Shown here in pieces: positions 1 through 13,852 of a DNA stretch of 64,000 bases. Positions within the stretch are counted from its first letter, which is position 1. Each line of letters starts with the position of its first letter. The stretch is from Chelydra serpentina (Eukaryota; Chordata; Testudines; Chelydridae), in the NCBI GenBank assembly GCA_037349315.1, contig JBAIAC010000007.1:3472001-3536000 (forward strand), read 5' to 3'. Under the pieces are notes generated by a model. That model saw nothing but the letters and a program-made list of their open reading frames with translations. It was not told the DNA's origin and did no database searches. The position numbers and the translations under genes are program-made.

Positions 1-321
1 ATTTTATAGACCTCAATCATATTTCCCTCCTTATTGTCTCTGTTCCAAGCTGAAAAGTCCCAGTCTTATTAATCTCTCCTCATATGGAAGCCGTTCCATA
101 CCCCTAATCATTTTTGTTGCCCTTTTCTGAACCTTTTCCAATTCCAATATATCTTTTTTGAGATGGGGCGACCACATCTGCATGCAGTATTCAAGATATG
201 GGCGTACCGTGGATTTATATAGAGTCAATATGATAGTTTCTGTCTTATTATCTATCCCTTTCTTAATGATTCCCAACATTCTGTTCACTTTTTGACTGCC
301 GTTTCACATTGAGTGGATGTA
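1..321 (-). mobile_element. CR1 LINE fragment, C-terminal end of ORF2
   Basis: The minus strand encodes the typical CR1 reverse transcriptase C-terminus: an open frame at 31-288 with STVRPYLEYCMQMWSPHLKK and KVQKRATKMIRGMERLPYEE. It is open at the window start, so the true extent is unknown. It is 5'-truncated, as most CR1 copies are. Confidence 0.85.
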
Positions 322-2360
322 TAGTATAAACCTACCCTTGCTGAACTAACTTGCTTTGTGGCCGTGGCTAATTCATTCAACTTCTCTGTGCCTCAAATTC
401 TGCTTGTTACTCTCATGAGTGGTTGCACTGAAGCCAGTGGGACTATGTGCAAGACTAACAAGATTTGGCCCTTGGTCCATCTGTAGAAGGAGGAGAAGAA
501 TTTTACACAGCTTCTATTGAATACACCTCTGTGGAATAGGTAAGGATTCAATTGCTAGGCGAAATCCAACTTGTCGGACTCATTTACATGGTCCCACTGA
601 AGTCGGCGATGAGTAGGATTTGGCCCAGTGTTTGAAACTGTGAAGTAGTATGGGATTGCTAGGTAGTATTACAAAAGAATCCACAATGTAAAGTCAGTGG
701 CTCCCCTGATGGCAAGGGGAGTTTTCCTGTTGACTTGAACGGGGCCAGGATTTTCCACTGTGGGTTTGAGGTTAAGCTGGACTTTCTCCTCCTACCCCCT
801 CCCTTTTTACACATGCATGGGGTTTTGGTTTTTTTAATTTGCGAAATATTTTGCTAGGAAAGCCCATTGAGATCTGACAGCCCAGTGTTCCGCCTGGGTC
901 CCTGTACTTTAGAACAGCTTGAGAGATTGGTATGTGACAGAGCAAATCATGCCGATTATTAAGAATGATGAGTGATAGCATGAGGAATGGGTGGGAGAAA
1001 GCCACAGGAGGGCTGGGGATGTTTTCACTGCAATTAACTTCCCTCTTTTGTGTTTCCTGTTAACTGGGGGAGTCTAGTGGATGTCGTTGCTTTTCCAGTC
1101 TTCCAAGATGAATTTAATTGTGGATGATTTCATTCTGCCCTTTTGTATGTTGTAGCCAATGGTTTGCGTCATACAGCAGTGAATTTAGGCAGATTTTATT
1201 TGCATGTGAGTCATTGAGCTTTTCCAGCTGAATGTCACTTACTTGGAATTTTTGTCCGATTTTGTTTTTGTTTTCATCTCTTGGTGGTTTTCCACTGTGC
1301 TCTTTCACTACCCAGAAAAAAAAATGTATAGGAAAAGCTAAATCTGACTCGAGCAGGGCTTTGAATTGGCAACTGACAAGGAGAGTATTATGAATGTGCA
1401 AAAAAACAAAAAACCAACAACAAAAACGGATGCTGTATTTTGCTTTGAGGGAGGGACTGAGGCCAAATCAAATAGAGGACTCTAATTTGGGAGTGGTGTT
1501 ATTGCAGGTCAAATGGAGTCAGTCACTAGCTAAATTGAGAGGACAGTCACATGCAGGAGCTGTAAGTGCTGATCACATGATTGTAGTACAGAGTCTCTTT
1601 TACAACTCACTTTTATTTTGTTTACAACACTAAAAAGTTTACTTATTTTACATCAATATATTGGTTGTCCCCCTCAGTCTCCAACATTTGCCTGCCCTTT
1701 ACACAGAAGGGTTTATAAATAGACCAGCTCCTGTATTATGTGCAACTTCAGTCTCTTTATTTTTGTACTGGAATCTGTTCAATGATTAACAGTTTAAACC
1801 ATGTGCTGTATATCAATACCTCACATACCCTTCATATCTTATTTTTAGTATTATTTTTCCCCTTCTAAATCCTTTATCCATGTTAGGCAATGCACTACTG
1901 ACATTCAGATAATTTTTTTAGCCTTTGATGAAACCTGTCTGCATTTCACTGGAGCTTTTACTAAAAAGTTTTCATGGAATATAAAAATGCCAAAGGAATA
2001 TTTCCTGTGTGCCATGTGATTGTGTACATAATATTCCACTGAAAACAATGAAGGGTTTTATCATTCTTGTGGATTAGCTATAAACGAGGGATCTAGAAAC
2101 TCCAGATTTTTTTTAAATACAGTTCAGGTTCTTATATCCTACTAAGTTCCTCTAACAATCTGAAATTAAATGAGTGCAGGGGCATATAGGACAGTAGAGT
2201 TGTGATGTGAAGAAAAGTGGAGAGTGGAATTCATAGACATCTGGTTCTTCTAGTGCCCTTAAAGCAGCAAAGCAAACAACGTCTGTAGCATTGCTTAGGT
2301 GCGCTGTTTCCAAGAGGTTGTGGAGACTTTCGGAAGCTTTCTGTAAAAATGGCTGTATCA
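322..2360. other. Intronic sequence without recognised genes
   Basis: No coding exon or clear full repeat was recognised. A weak foldback of the common CCATTGACTTCAATGG type lies near 697-765. The open frames here are short and unlike known proteins. Confidence 0.5.
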
Positions 2361-2593
2361 CGTCTAGTCTAGACGCGATAAATCGATCCCCGAGCGCGCT
2401 CTCCATTGACTCCGGAACTCCACCTCCATGAGAGGTGGAAGCGGAGTCGACGGGGGAGCAGCAGTGGTCGACTCGCCGCCGTGAGGACGTCCAGGTAAGT
2501 TGACCTAAAATACGTCAACTTCAGCTACTTAGCTTCACGTAGCTGAAGTTGCATATCTTAGGTCGCCCCTCTCCCCCCAGTGTAGACCAGGCC
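2361..2593 (+). mobile_element. TTA-type (PIF/Harbinger-like) MITE, 5'-truncated
   Basis: Shares the CpG-rich core of the main MITE family of this window: the GTCTAGACGCGATAAATCGA half-palindrome, then AGCGGAGTCGACGGGGGAGC, then the ACTTCAGCTAC / GTAGCTGAAGT hairpin and the end AGTGTAGACCAGGCC followed by TAA. The left third is missing. Confidence 0.75.
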
Positions 2594-5395
2594 TAAGATA
2601 ACTTTGTGGCACTTTGCACACCAGCCAACGAAAGCTGTTCGACCCATGAGCCAGAATGGATGTCTTTCTTCTATTGGGCCAATGGCAGCCAGTCCACCAG
2701 GCCTGATAATTCCACTTCCTCACTATATTCATTGGAAACTGATAAATGACTCGTCCTCCTCTAGTGGTCAGAGGGCAGCAGCCCACCCAAAGTAATGTTT
2801 GGTGCCACTTCTAGATTCCTCTCTGTGTGTGCTGTGACGTCCTTCCTTTCCCCCTCTCCAGGGAAGGACACGTGTGGCACTGGTGCTCTTGCTTTCTGTG
2901 TTCCAGTGCCTCTTTCCTGTGCAGATGACCCGAAGCAGAAGAACATACCCATCTTGAGTGATTCCTCAGCCGCGGCCCAGAACACAACTGGACCACACTT
3001 GTCGTTCTTGAGCTTCTATTTGCCTTGAGTGAGTTGGATCAAGCTAAGCACCTTATAGTTTGAAAGGAGCCCTCCTCATCTAATTGAGCCCAGAAACTGG
3101 ATGGCCCAGGTGCACAAGTGGTCGCCTGCCCAAGGAAGTGTTGAGGAAATATCAACAGGCCTTTGTGGGTAAAAGTGGGCTTATTCCTTAGGCGGGCGGT
3201 CCAGCAAGGCAAAGACACCCATGCTGGCTCCTATGCCCGACAGATGGATGTAGGTCTCTTGCTGCTTTTGGAGACCAACTCTCTGGGGGATGGCAAGGAC
3301 CTCTGAGTGAGGCTGCTGGTATGTCACTGGCTGGAAATGTTTCTGTCCTCAAAAAGATGATGTTGATTGGGAGACTAGCAAGGTTGGCCTCGTTCTGCTT
3401 TCGCTGAGAAAGTGGGTATTCCCGTTGTTTGTCACTGCCTGGTATCAAGCTGTCTTAAATCCGGTGGGGAGTTTTTCCTAGTCGTCTGTCCCTCAGGGTC
3501 CTTGAGTCCAAGTTATTTCTGTCGAGTCTAAAGGAAAGCTGCTCTCTCAATGGCTACCACCATGTTTCTGTCTAATTTACCTTCTATGCTGTTTTGTACC
3601 TGTGCTTTGGGCGTAACTAGGAACCTTCAGAGGGACCCTCAGCCCATCTAGCTCTCAGGCTCACAATTGCTGCTGTCCCAGGTTTGCCAGATTTCTTTTT
3701 GCCTGTGTCTAACCCACTCTGCATCCAGATTCTAGCATATGAGTTTGAGAGAGGCAAGTTGTGACCTTTGGATCATCCCCGAGATGCCTGGCCTGTCGAC
3801 TTTAGAACATTCATTTCTGTCAGTGAGCTTTTTCCGGCCAATCACTCTAGCCTCTTGGCAACCGCGATGTTCTTCAGAGCCCCTGGCTCGGTCCTGCACC
3901 TTGCTGTAGCTCGCAGCGGTAAGTGCCCATATCAGTTGGGCAGAATTCTCAGGCTCTCCATCTGTGGCTCAGGTTTGTGTGCTTTCCCTCCTCTCCAGAT
4001 ATTAGCAACACTTTCACTGTCACATCCACTGCTCATTGGGACGCTGTCTGCTGGGCCATAGCTGGTGAAATGAGTGCAGAGGATTCTCTCTCCCGTGATG
4101 TGCTCGGAGTCAGTGGAGAGAGAACTGGCAAAACGTTGAAAAGCAACTGAGGCTTTGCTACATAGACACTTAGTCTGCAGCAAGCTGGGGTGTCAATCTG
4201 CATCGCACTAATGTGCCGCTCCCTGAGTGTCTGTCTGGACATTGGTGTCTGAACATTGGTGCCATGAACCAATTGTTCCCCAGTCCACTTTGACCTGCTC
4301 CTGTTTCAAAGGTTGTGATTAGGGTGCTTTAGAAAATTTTACCAGCATGTCTTTTCCCTCTTCTAAGTAAGCCAGATGCCCCGAGGTGCTCTCCACTGAC
4401 AAACATCATATCCAAGCATTCTAGTGCCAAGCATAGAGTAATATTTCTAAGTAACTCTCCTGTTTTCATGGAATCTGGTATTGTACTCTGAAGCAAACGG
4501 GTGCAACACTCTGGCCTAGAAACAAAACCATAAAACTTCCCTTCAGATGCATGGCAAGAAAATTCAAAGTCTGTGTATTTTGGTTTGGTATTAAATATTT
4601 CTTGGAAAAAAAGACTTTATCTCCCCCCACTCCCGAGTTTCCTGAACATTTCTGCTTTTGGAGTGAAAATCATAGTGTCTGTATCCAATTTAGAAAAGAA
4701 AAAAAATCCTGCTACTGGTACTGTCTCTCCAGACGCACACTTAATGGGGAAGCTGATTGTAGCTTGCCATTAACAAGCACTGGAAATCTATTCCTTCTGG
4801 TCTGACACAGACCACCTTACAATAACATGAGCACTGCTAAGTTTGCTAATTATGGGGGGAAATATAGCAAAAAGTAGGAAAGTCCTTGTTCTTCTGCACA
4901 CATTATAGTTCAATAGAACCAGATTACTTTGTGGTTGTGGATGTCTATATGAAGTGAAGGACACACAGTGAAGGTTCTTCCCTTTAATACAATATGTAAC
5001 CAAAATAGTTAATTTTTTCCTCATCATACTTTTTTTCTTGATGAAGAACAATGAGCTCCCTCCATTGGCTAATTCAGCACCAGCAGAGGCCTACATCTAT
5101 GCATTCACTGGGCTGGTTAAATATTTGTTGTTTATTAGGCTATTTGGGACATACTTTCATGAAGAGTCCTCATGGCTTTTTTTCTCAGTCTGGCCTCTGA
5201 CTTACCCTTTGTCTTTATCATCCCCAGACTTGCCATTGTCTGGCTGAAACATCCCAACAACTTTAGTTTAAGCTGAACATAATAAGTTAAAGGGCTGCTC
5301 CTTCTGGCTTTCCTCACACAAAATCAGTAAGTCTCTCCTCACAGGAGTAAGAAATACACCCGTGCGTCAGGGATACAGGCCTGGGCCCTAACATA
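2594..5395. other. Intronic sequence without recognised genes
   Basis: I see no exon, RNA gene or identifiable repeat in this stretch. Open frames on both strands are short and overlap each other. Confidence 0.45.
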
Positions 5396-5691
5396 GGGTA
5401 GGTCTATACTCACGCGTCCTGTCGGAGGCGCGGGATCGATCTTCTGGGTTTGATTTATCGCGTCTTGTCTAGACGTGATAAATCGAACCAGGAAGTGCTC
5501 CGCCGTCGACGCTGGTAATCCAGCTCGAGGAACGGAGTAGGCGGAGTCGACGGGGGAGCCTGCGCGCCGCGTGTGGACCCCGGGTAAGTGCTTTTTCATT
5601 CGAACTAAGATAGTTCGACTTCAGCTACGTTATTCACGTAGCTGAAGTTGCGTATCTTAGTTCGAATTATGGGGTTAGTGTAGACCAGCCC
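5396..5691 (+). mobile_element. Full-length CpG-rich MITE (subfamily with TCTGGGTTYGATTTATCGCG)
   Basis: About 296 bp with terminal GGGTAGGTCTATAC and TAGTGTAGACCAGCCC. It has an inner palindrome around GTCTAGAC and the ACTTCAGCTACGT / ACGTAGCTGAAGT hairpin. By eye it differs from the copy at 43035 at about eight positions, so the two are close relatives. TAA follows the right end; the left duplication is unclear. Confidence 0.85.
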
Positions 5692-8526
5692 TAAGTGGGA
5701 AGATGAGTTCCCAGCAGCACGGAACCAAGTTTTTCATCTCCCCAGACCTGGCTTCAAAAGCGAAAATGAATTTGCTGCTCTTATTCTAGTCCCCAGTGTA
5801 CATTTGTACACACCATGAAAACACCACCCAACCTGACACAGTTTCAGGAGTGGAATAGCAGGATTGTTGTAGGGTAAAAGTGAGGTGCATTGATGGAGCT
5901 GCCTCAACAAGCTTGCTTATGTGATGCTCGCCTTCGACACTGCTCCTAACTTCTACCTTCCATAACTCTATTTTCACAAACAAATTATAATGAGACACTC
6001 TAGATATGTACCATATAATACATAGTATATGTAGAGGCTGATGTGACCTACGGAACATACCTGTTTATGACCCTGTACTCATTTGTTGTTGAATCCTGTT
6101 CTCTGTGTATTTCTGTGTTTACACGGACATTCCTGGAGCATCAGGGAATGCATACCACATATGCTCTGTACACGTATAAATCCTACATCAGGCAACTATG
6201 AGATTGTTAACATTTTTGCTGATGTCCCTATGGTATCTTTTTGACAATGCCTAGGAGCTAAATTCATCCCTAGCATAACTCCATTGATTTCAGTGGATGA
6301 ATTAGGGCCAACATGTTTAACAATCCAAGGGACATCAGGGCTTATTCTGGTAGTTAACACATATGAAACTTCTTAATCACAGAACCATCATGGAAGTTAA
6401 AGACAGAAATGACCTACTTTAGAAAATGATCTAATCTGTGCTCCTGTCAGTTCAGGAGTGTTCCCTACTATAGATTTTCTAGCGCTATGTCTTTGTTTGC
6501 TTTCGACTCTTGTCTTTGTTTTATTATCTGTGTAGCCTAAAGTAGGGAGCTCTCAAACTCCTTCTTAGCCTGGACCACATCTAATGGTCCATCTTCCTAG
6601 CACTAGACCACGGGCCCTGCTATTCTCCATAACGTGTTCACCTGTCCTCCCATTTGCAGTCGCATAACTTCTCTGCGGCAACTGTAGCCATCGCTTATGT
6701 GGAAAAGGAACATTAGGAAAGTATTTAATGTATTTTTAGCTTCCTTTAATGTGATGTAGCAGCTGGAAACGAGGAGGGCCAGCACCATGTGACCAGATAG
6801 CTTTCAGTGGATCACTGGCAAGTTTTCCATGGAGCACTGGTGGCCCTCGGATGCAGTTTTAAGAGTCACTGGCCTACAGTGTGAGGTTGCTGGAATTGCT
6901 GTTGCAGAATGCAGATTCCAATTCTGTGTGGGTGTGTTTTCATGTTTCCGTTTGTGCAGTATTTATCTATCTATATTGCTTCTCATTGTGGTATTGATAA
7001 CTCAATTCTCACTTATTTCTCAAAGACGGTACCTACTCTTTAAATGCTTAACGTGTCCAAAACCAGACCGGTTAGAAAAAGAATGAAGTCACTCCTGTAA
7101 TGAGATACAGAAAGACAGTCACATAAATGGCCAGCTGGGGCCAATGTGAATTCCTTCATGGGTTCATAAATCTAGATATGGGAGCTTTGGGAGGTAAATA
7201 ATAGAGCCCTAATTACCTTCTTTAGCATTCCATGAACGGTTCTGCTCTTTGATACTCTTTACTGAGTTCTGCTGGACTCTACTAGCTTTTAGTGAGGCTT
7301 GAGGCTTTTTCTGGTAAGGGATCTTGGTCTACTCTTCCCATATAGGCCCAAATATTTCAGTGTGTCTGCGGGCAGGTGAGAGAGCTGCAGGGGAACAGGC
7401 CTCTAACAGATATCCCTGACCTCTGGCAGATCCTCTGACATGTGCTGGGACTGGCTATGTCATTGCTCTGGGATAGGAATGCCCTCTGGCTGTTTCTGGC
7501 AGTCAGGGACAGATTAGAGCAGCCCCTGAGCCGCTGTGCTAACCCGAGGTGGGGACTGACTTGGCCCCCTGGATACAGTAGTGCAAAAGGTGGAATAAAG
7601 CCACCCTCTCTCCAAAGCTTCAGTTTGTATCTATTGAAATTAATGGCAAAACTTCAGTGGCGAAGGATCCAGGTCCCCAGACCCTGTGCTCAGCTCAGCT
7701 TCAGTGCAAGGATGAGCAGCCCTAAGGCGTGTAGTGGGGTCTGATTCACACCACCCTTATGCATCACTGCTGGATTGTCTGGCCCCATACATAGACTTCT
7801 TGAGAAATGCTGTCAGTGCACTGGGTCCGGATGTTGTTCCCTTTGCCCTCAGTGGCAATTTTGCATTGACTTTGATGGAGCAGAAGCAGTCCCCAGTGTT
7901 CCTGGCGCAGGCATTTAAAAGTCAGTTTCATTAAGTGCCTCAAATTCTGCTGTCTCTCAATATTGTGTGACTGGCGAGTTTGCAACAGTCTTTGCCGTGA
8001 AGATCGTTTTAAATGGCGTCAGTTACAGTACGGAAAAGGCACTAATTGACGTTTTTATTCTATGGAGCTGGAGGATTGCTAGTTTTCAACAACAAAAAGA
8101 AGGGATGTTCTGGATGGATATACTGAGGGATTCTAAAAGATTTAGCTGATTCGTTTTATTCCCATTTCGTTAACATTGCTCTTTTGATGTCAAGTTAACT
8201 CAGGAAGAAAAGATGAGACACAATTTCACCCATACTAAATATAACATTTTAAAAGTTCAAGGTGCAGGTGGTAACAATCAATAATAACAACTAATAATTT
8301 AAATATTTTTGTCTGGATGCCAGTTTTTTCCTTAACAAATGCTATATAAGGATCTCTTCACACATCATCAAAATTCAGCCACTCCTGGGGTGGAATATGG
8401 CAGCTGTTTAACAGTGCACTGCAATATTGCACAAGAATTTAGGACAAGCAGCGAAGAATGCTGTATCTAACTGATAGTGCAGCGAGAATTAGGTAGGCTA
8501 GTTACCTACTGTAATAGGAATTTAGA
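5692..8526. other. Intronic sequence without recognised genes
   Basis: Contains one short foldback (about 6248-6318, CTCCATTGATTTCAGTGG core). No exon or firm repeat was identified otherwise. Confidence 0.45.
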
Positions 8527-8621
8527 CAGACTGGGCCAGATCCTCATTGGTGTAAATTGTTATAGTTCCATTGATTTCAGTGTCACTATGACAGCTTACA
8601 CAAGTTGAGGATTTGGCCCAT
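8527..8621. repeat. Short foldback repeat of the GGGCCAGATYCT family
   Basis: The ends GGGCCAGATCCTCA and TGAGGATTTGGCCCA are inverted copies of each other, around a CCATTGATTTCAGTG core. This is a roughly 95-bp imperfect palindrome, one of about ten related units in the window. Confidence 0.65.
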
Positions 8622-8845
8622 GGAGGTTAATCAGACTATTTGTGCAATGCCATAGGATCTTTAATGGCCACAAGTGGTCTGGACATTATTTGTTATGCCG
8701 CAGCTGAAAGGTGGTACATACAGTAGCACGGTCCTCCCTAAAGCCATGCCAATCCTGCAAGGAGCTGAACATTGTGGAGTCTGGGAGTGCCCAGCTCCTT
8801 GTAGAAAACGCTCCGAAGCTCCCAGGATCAGACCCTACTGAGCAA

Positions 8846-9024
8846 AGCTTTGTCTACACTGGGACTTTCACCACCAGTGCAAAGCCTTAGTGTAGACACA
8901 ATTTACACCAGTGCAGCACGAGACTGAAATTAGGGTAAACTGCCCCAGCACAAATAGTATCTATACTAGTAGTTTGCACCATTGCAGCTGCACCATTGGC
9001 TAAACTCCCAGCGTAGATCAGGCC
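8846..9024. mobile_element. Short MITE with TGTCTACAC-type ends
   Basis: Starts GCTTTGTCTACACTGGGAC and ends GCGTAGATCAGGCC, with an internal CCTTAGTGTAGACAC. The ends resemble the other TGTCTACAC MITEs of the window. A target duplication was not identified. Confidence 0.5.
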
Positions 9025-11270
9025 TAGTAGTGCTAACTACTATAGCACCAGTTCCACTCCCTTTGGTACACCTGCACTTTCCTTATAGGACTCCCATCTA
9101 GCTACTAGCCAGGCGTGGCACTGCTTATCTTACAAGGTATGAAGTGATCACAGCCTGAAGGTGTTATGCAAATAGAGGGAAAGACAAGCCCTGGCTGTTC
9201 TGGAATCACTCCTGAGGGGTTTTGGACTACTTACCAAGATGCATATTTTTTAGAGTTTAATTTTTTCCATTGAATTTTTAATACAATTTCTAATTTTTCT
9301 GTTCGATTGCATCCCACTTGGAATATTGTTGCCATTTAGCAATATTGTTTGGTTATTCCGTTTAGCCAATAACTTTGGGATGTGCGCATCTAATTCTTAG
9401 CCATTTCTTCCCTGAACAAATTATCTGAATGCACTTGTGAGACTTCTTTTATGGTAAATGTTGTTAAACTGAAAGCAAGAATATAATTGAAACAGCAATT
9501 TAAGTGTAATTTACTAACAACTGGAGCCCTTAAATGCACTGACTTGCTATTGTGCAGTGATAATACCAGACTTAGTATTTAAACATGCTCTCTGTCACTC
9601 CGAGAGTCCTTGGGCAGTTTTTAAAGTGATCATCGTCTTTAATTATAGTCCTTGTTACTTATTATAAGATGTCATCTAGTTTATAAATTGCAAATCATGA
9701 GTTTTTACCTCTCTGTCAGTGCCCCAGATGACACATTTGTGTGCCCTCTTTGCGAAATCTGATAAACCGTACATGACAGTTTGAGGATAGCCTCCTTTCT
9801 GCTGCAAAACTTTCCATTCTGTTTTGAAAATGACAGGATTTGTGTCGAGCGGTTCTTTAAAAACACTTCACAGTGGTCTCATGTTTTGAAATTGTCCCTT
9901 TCAGGTGACTCATCTAATGAGATGAATCTCTTTGTGTGCATGCTATCAGCTACTCTTTCCTTTCTCCCATGCAGGGCCGATATTTCAAAAATGGAGGCTT
10001 GAGGCTCCCAGGCAAAAGAAAAAAAAATGCTTGTGCCCCCATGCACTCACGGTTTCTGCACCTGCATCCTCAAGTTACTGGACTGCAACACAAATCACTA
10101 CGTAGCACCAAACTTGCACGTACATTGGCCTGATTTTCACGCACATTTGCAGTAACTGTGCAAACAGTTGCGTGTCCATGTGTATATCAACACTTTTCAC
10201 TTTTACCTTTTGAAAAGTATAGAGCCCTGCTGTGATCTGTCTTTTTCACTGGGGGCATTCATAGTATGTAATCAAGTATTTAACGTATGTATCACAACGT
10301 ATGTATCACAACACATATATACACAGAGACTGAATTAAGGTTGCACAGGCAGCCATAAATGTGGCATTTCCTAACGTCTGAGCGCTTGACTTTGCAAACT
10401 AAAGTGGCAGCTCTTTACGCACGTACTCTGCCTCCCTGGCCGCATCTGCTCTGAGAGCTCCCAGGCATCCCCAGTACGGTGTGTGCTGCCGCTCTGGCTG
10501 TGGGCCCTTTCGAACTTTCATGTTTGGTTACTGATGTTCCAGAGCGATTAAAGCGACAGAAGGGGAATTATTATTGTCAAAAGCTTATTTCTCGGCCAAA
10601 CTTCAGTAGAATTTCATGGGTCAAGTGAAAGGCATGTTTCTAGCCTCGGGACTTTGTCCCTGCCCAATTTCAAAGCTGTGCTCAAACAATGGAGGGGCTA
10701 GAGTTTCTCAAAAGAGGTAGCAAGAATCTTGTAATGGAAGTTAGGTAGCCAAGTGGCTACCAACACCCCCTGTAATGAGGGAAAGAGAGATACTGTAATG
10801 TGAATAGTGTCTGGAGACAAACCGCTATAAGACACTGCGTGGGTAGAGAGACTAGATCTCTGAAACGGGAAATGGAGGTACTTTTCTGAGCATTGTTTTG
10901 TCAAGCTGGAGGTGGGGAGCTCTGGGAGGGAGTTTGGGCAGACTGGGAAGGAGGGGTTTAGGAGCTGAGGGGAAGGAAGGATCAGGACCTGGGTACTTGG
11001 GAATGATTGATAACGGGTAGGGAGTTGAATGGGGGTCTCCTGTGGGAGGTGAGAGTGAGTCTGGTTGTGGGGAGTTGGTACCAGTTGGTTTTGCTGCTGG
11101 GACTGGGTGGAATTGGGATCTTGTCACCAGGAGAGGGGACACAGGAGCATTCCTTTGGAGGTGAGCATGTTTGTGATCGTCTCCTGTCTCCCTGGTCAGT
11201 CACTGCCCATCTAGTCTTTCTTCCTTCCCAATGCCCATCACATTCCCTACCCCAATGCCCTGCCAGTACT
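9025..11270. other. Intronic sequence without recognised genes
   Basis: Nothing coding was recognised. A perfect 14-bp tandem duplication (AACGTATGTATCAC twice) lies at 10282-10309. The purine-rich stretch 10880-11050 gives long antisense open frames that are compositional. Confidence 0.45.
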
Positions 11271-11393
11271 TAGGGTGACCAGATGTCCCCATTTTATAGG
11301 GACAGTCCCAATTTTTGGGTCTTTTTCTTATATAGGCTCCTATTATCCCCCACCCCCATCCCGATTTTTCACACTTGCTGTCTGGTCACCCTA
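11271..11393. mobile_element. 120-bp hAT-type MITE, copy 1
   Basis: Begins TAGGGTGACCAGATGTCC and ends TGTCTGGTCACCCTA, so it has inverted termini. It is flanked by CCAGTACT (11263-11270) and CTAGTACT (11394-11401), a 7-of-8 match consistent with a hAT 8-bp target duplication. The second copy is at 13853. Confidence 0.85.
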
Positions 11394-13127
11394 CTAGTAC
11401 TGGGTAACAGAACAGGCCTGACTCTCGCCCTGAACTCAGAGGGAACCAAATCCTTTTCAGAGCTAATTGTTTGCCATTTCAGCTAATTCGGCACTTCCTG
11501 GTTCTGGCCAAGAAGCAGAAAGGATTTTGCAGTTCACTGGGCCTGTGCAGAGCAGGGAGCCTTTTTTCATGAGATTTCTGGTCTCGTTTTGCAGACTAGA
11601 GAGGTTCAGGGCCCCATCAAGTCATTTTGGAACATTGCATTGAACCTCTGGATCTCTCAGAGACCAGTCCCATCCTTCCCTGACCTTCCCAGTATCAACT
11701 CTTCCTCCGTACCTCAGAGAAGATCTCAGGGCGCAGGTGCCATTGTGTTTCCTTCGGCCTATGCTGCTCCCCATTGAACTGTAAATATGCTAGGGGGCCA
11801 GGGAGCCTTTCTGATCACATGCACCTTCCCTAGTCCCTGTGCTGTGTCTTGCCAAGACCCTATTTGTTTTCTTTATGCTTATCCGTGTGTATGTTTTCTT
11901 TGTCAGTGGTGCCGGGCATTTTGTGTGTTTGTTGAAATCCCAGTTTATTTGAGCATGCATGGGGTGGGTCAGAAAACCATGCTGTCCTTCTTCAGACTGT
12001 CTCAAGAGGGAGGGAGCACAGCGGGGGAGGGAGCTGAGTGTTTTAGGGAGAGCGCACGGAAGATGTGTGCTCTGTAAGTTGGCGCATGTGTTGAGGGAGC
12101 AGATAGGTGGGAGGCACATGTCAAATGGGGGGAGAGCCGGAAGGAAGACACATGTCATTGAGATGGGGTGCTCAGGATTCTCCTCCTCCACACAAGCCTT
12201 CCAGCTTCCTTCCTCCTGTTGGCGCTTACCTCCGGTGCCCCTGCCCACCTTAGCCCTGGCCCTAGATGCAGCTGCCTCCCCGCTGAGCACGCTCCCACAA
12301 GGGAGGTGGAACATAATCCAGGATATCCCGTGTGAGCATACTCAGAATTCAGTGTGGAGGTGGGCAGCTGACAGAGAGGCAGCGCAGCTGGGCCGACAGT
12401 CAGACTTGAGGTGGGAAAAGAGTAGTGGGTGGTAAGCAACCAGAGTGGCAACAGTCAGACAGCATGCCAACGATGTTTTGAAATTGGAAGTATCTAGTTG
12501 GCGGGCCACTGGGAATGCCCCACCGGACAGACAGCTGGTCTCTCTGCTGAATTTTCCACACAACAACGCTAAACTATTGTGGGCAAGAAATAATAGCAAA
12601 TATTCTGTAAAATGAGGGTAAAGTAAAATTGTGCCCTTTTAATCCCTACATTTCTACAAGGCGGGGATGGCCCTGCTCCAGTGGCTTCTTTTGACAGTAG
12701 TCTGAAATAATCTGAACTGGCTCGGTGTCTGAGAGAATCCCAACTGTTTGTCTTCCTTTCTTCCACCTTAAGATTCGTTTTGAGAATATGAAAATTCCGA
12801 GTTAGGTTCAGCATTCGAGCAAGTGTGAGGCCAGCCTTTTCTTGTGTGCCCCCAAGCCTGCAATTGTGTGCCCCCAAGAAGAATTGTGGTGCAAATCAAA
12901 GTGCATTTTGCCCATAATCGAGCAATTACAGCTGCCTGTGCGCAGCTGCAATTCGGATGCATGTGGGAAAATTACTGGTGCATATTTTATGGGTGCAAAC
13001 TTGCAGGCTCTGTCTAGCCTAGCAAAGCGAGGCGTGTTTCGCAAATATAGAAGTTCACACATTTTAAATGATGCATTTTAAAACACCATGTAACACCTGC
13101 TGTAAACAAAAGGTATGTTTTCACAAC
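11394..13127. other. Intronic sequence without recognised genes
   Basis: Open frames up to 174 codons occur on both strands around 11790-12435, but they overlap each other, show no known domain and follow a GC-skewed purine tract. I regard them as chance frames. Confidence 0.45.
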
Positions 13128-13540
13128 CGTTACAGGTGTGATTGCAGATCCCATAGGCATACCCAGGCTAGCTTTACTCTGGCTAGCACAGCTAAAAACA
13201 GCAGTGAGGATGCAGCAGTACCAGCTTCAGCGCTGGCTGTACCTGAGCACACACCTGCATTGCTAGCCCATGCCGGGGCCTTGCCAATGCATTTTCACTA
13301 CTACTTTTAGACACACTAGCTAGAATTAAGCTAGCTCAGATATGCCCACCCGAGCTGCAGTCACATTTCCGATTGCAGTGCACACCTGCCCAGAGATAAT
13401 CGTGTTTAAAAACATGAGAGCCAGTCAGTGTTCTCATCTACACTAGGTGGTAAATGGTGTTTAAAGCATGTTAATTAACACCTGTTAGCTGGCACTTTTG
13501 CAATGCCACCTCATTTTTCTAGTCTAGACAGGACCTTAAG
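13128..13540. repeat. Decayed MITE remnants
   Basis: Contains CTAGCTTTACTCTGGCTAGC-like inverted segments and, at 13435-13540, a unit starting CATCTACACTAGGTGGTAAA and ending TCTAGTCTAGACAGGACCTT, in the style of other short MITEs here. Boundaries are uncertain. Confidence 0.35.
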
Positions 13541-13852
13541 GCAGGCCTCTGCACAAAAATGCGCTGAACTAACGAAACTAGTTTTAATTCACTCCTCTTG
13601 TGACCCCAAGTAAACCCCTCTTTCTGTAATCTGGGTGCTGTGACGTGAGGCTGCAAAGTCCCAGCATTATTTCGCCGTCAGACCTATCACGGTGCAATGC
13701 CAAGCGGCTTTTTGTCTTGCGCTAGCATTTCCAAAAGAGGGTCAATCCTGCCCTGCTGCGTACGAGATCCGGGTGACAATCCCATTGGTAGTCTCTTGAT
13801 CACTGGGCTAAGGCTGCACAGGAGGCCTACTCAAGAGGGAGTACCTCCAGTC

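Noticed and set aside
11790..12435. Overlapping open frames of 158 and 174 codons on opposite strands
   Set aside because: They overlap antisense in a skewed, repeat-like tract, and neither resembles a known protein.
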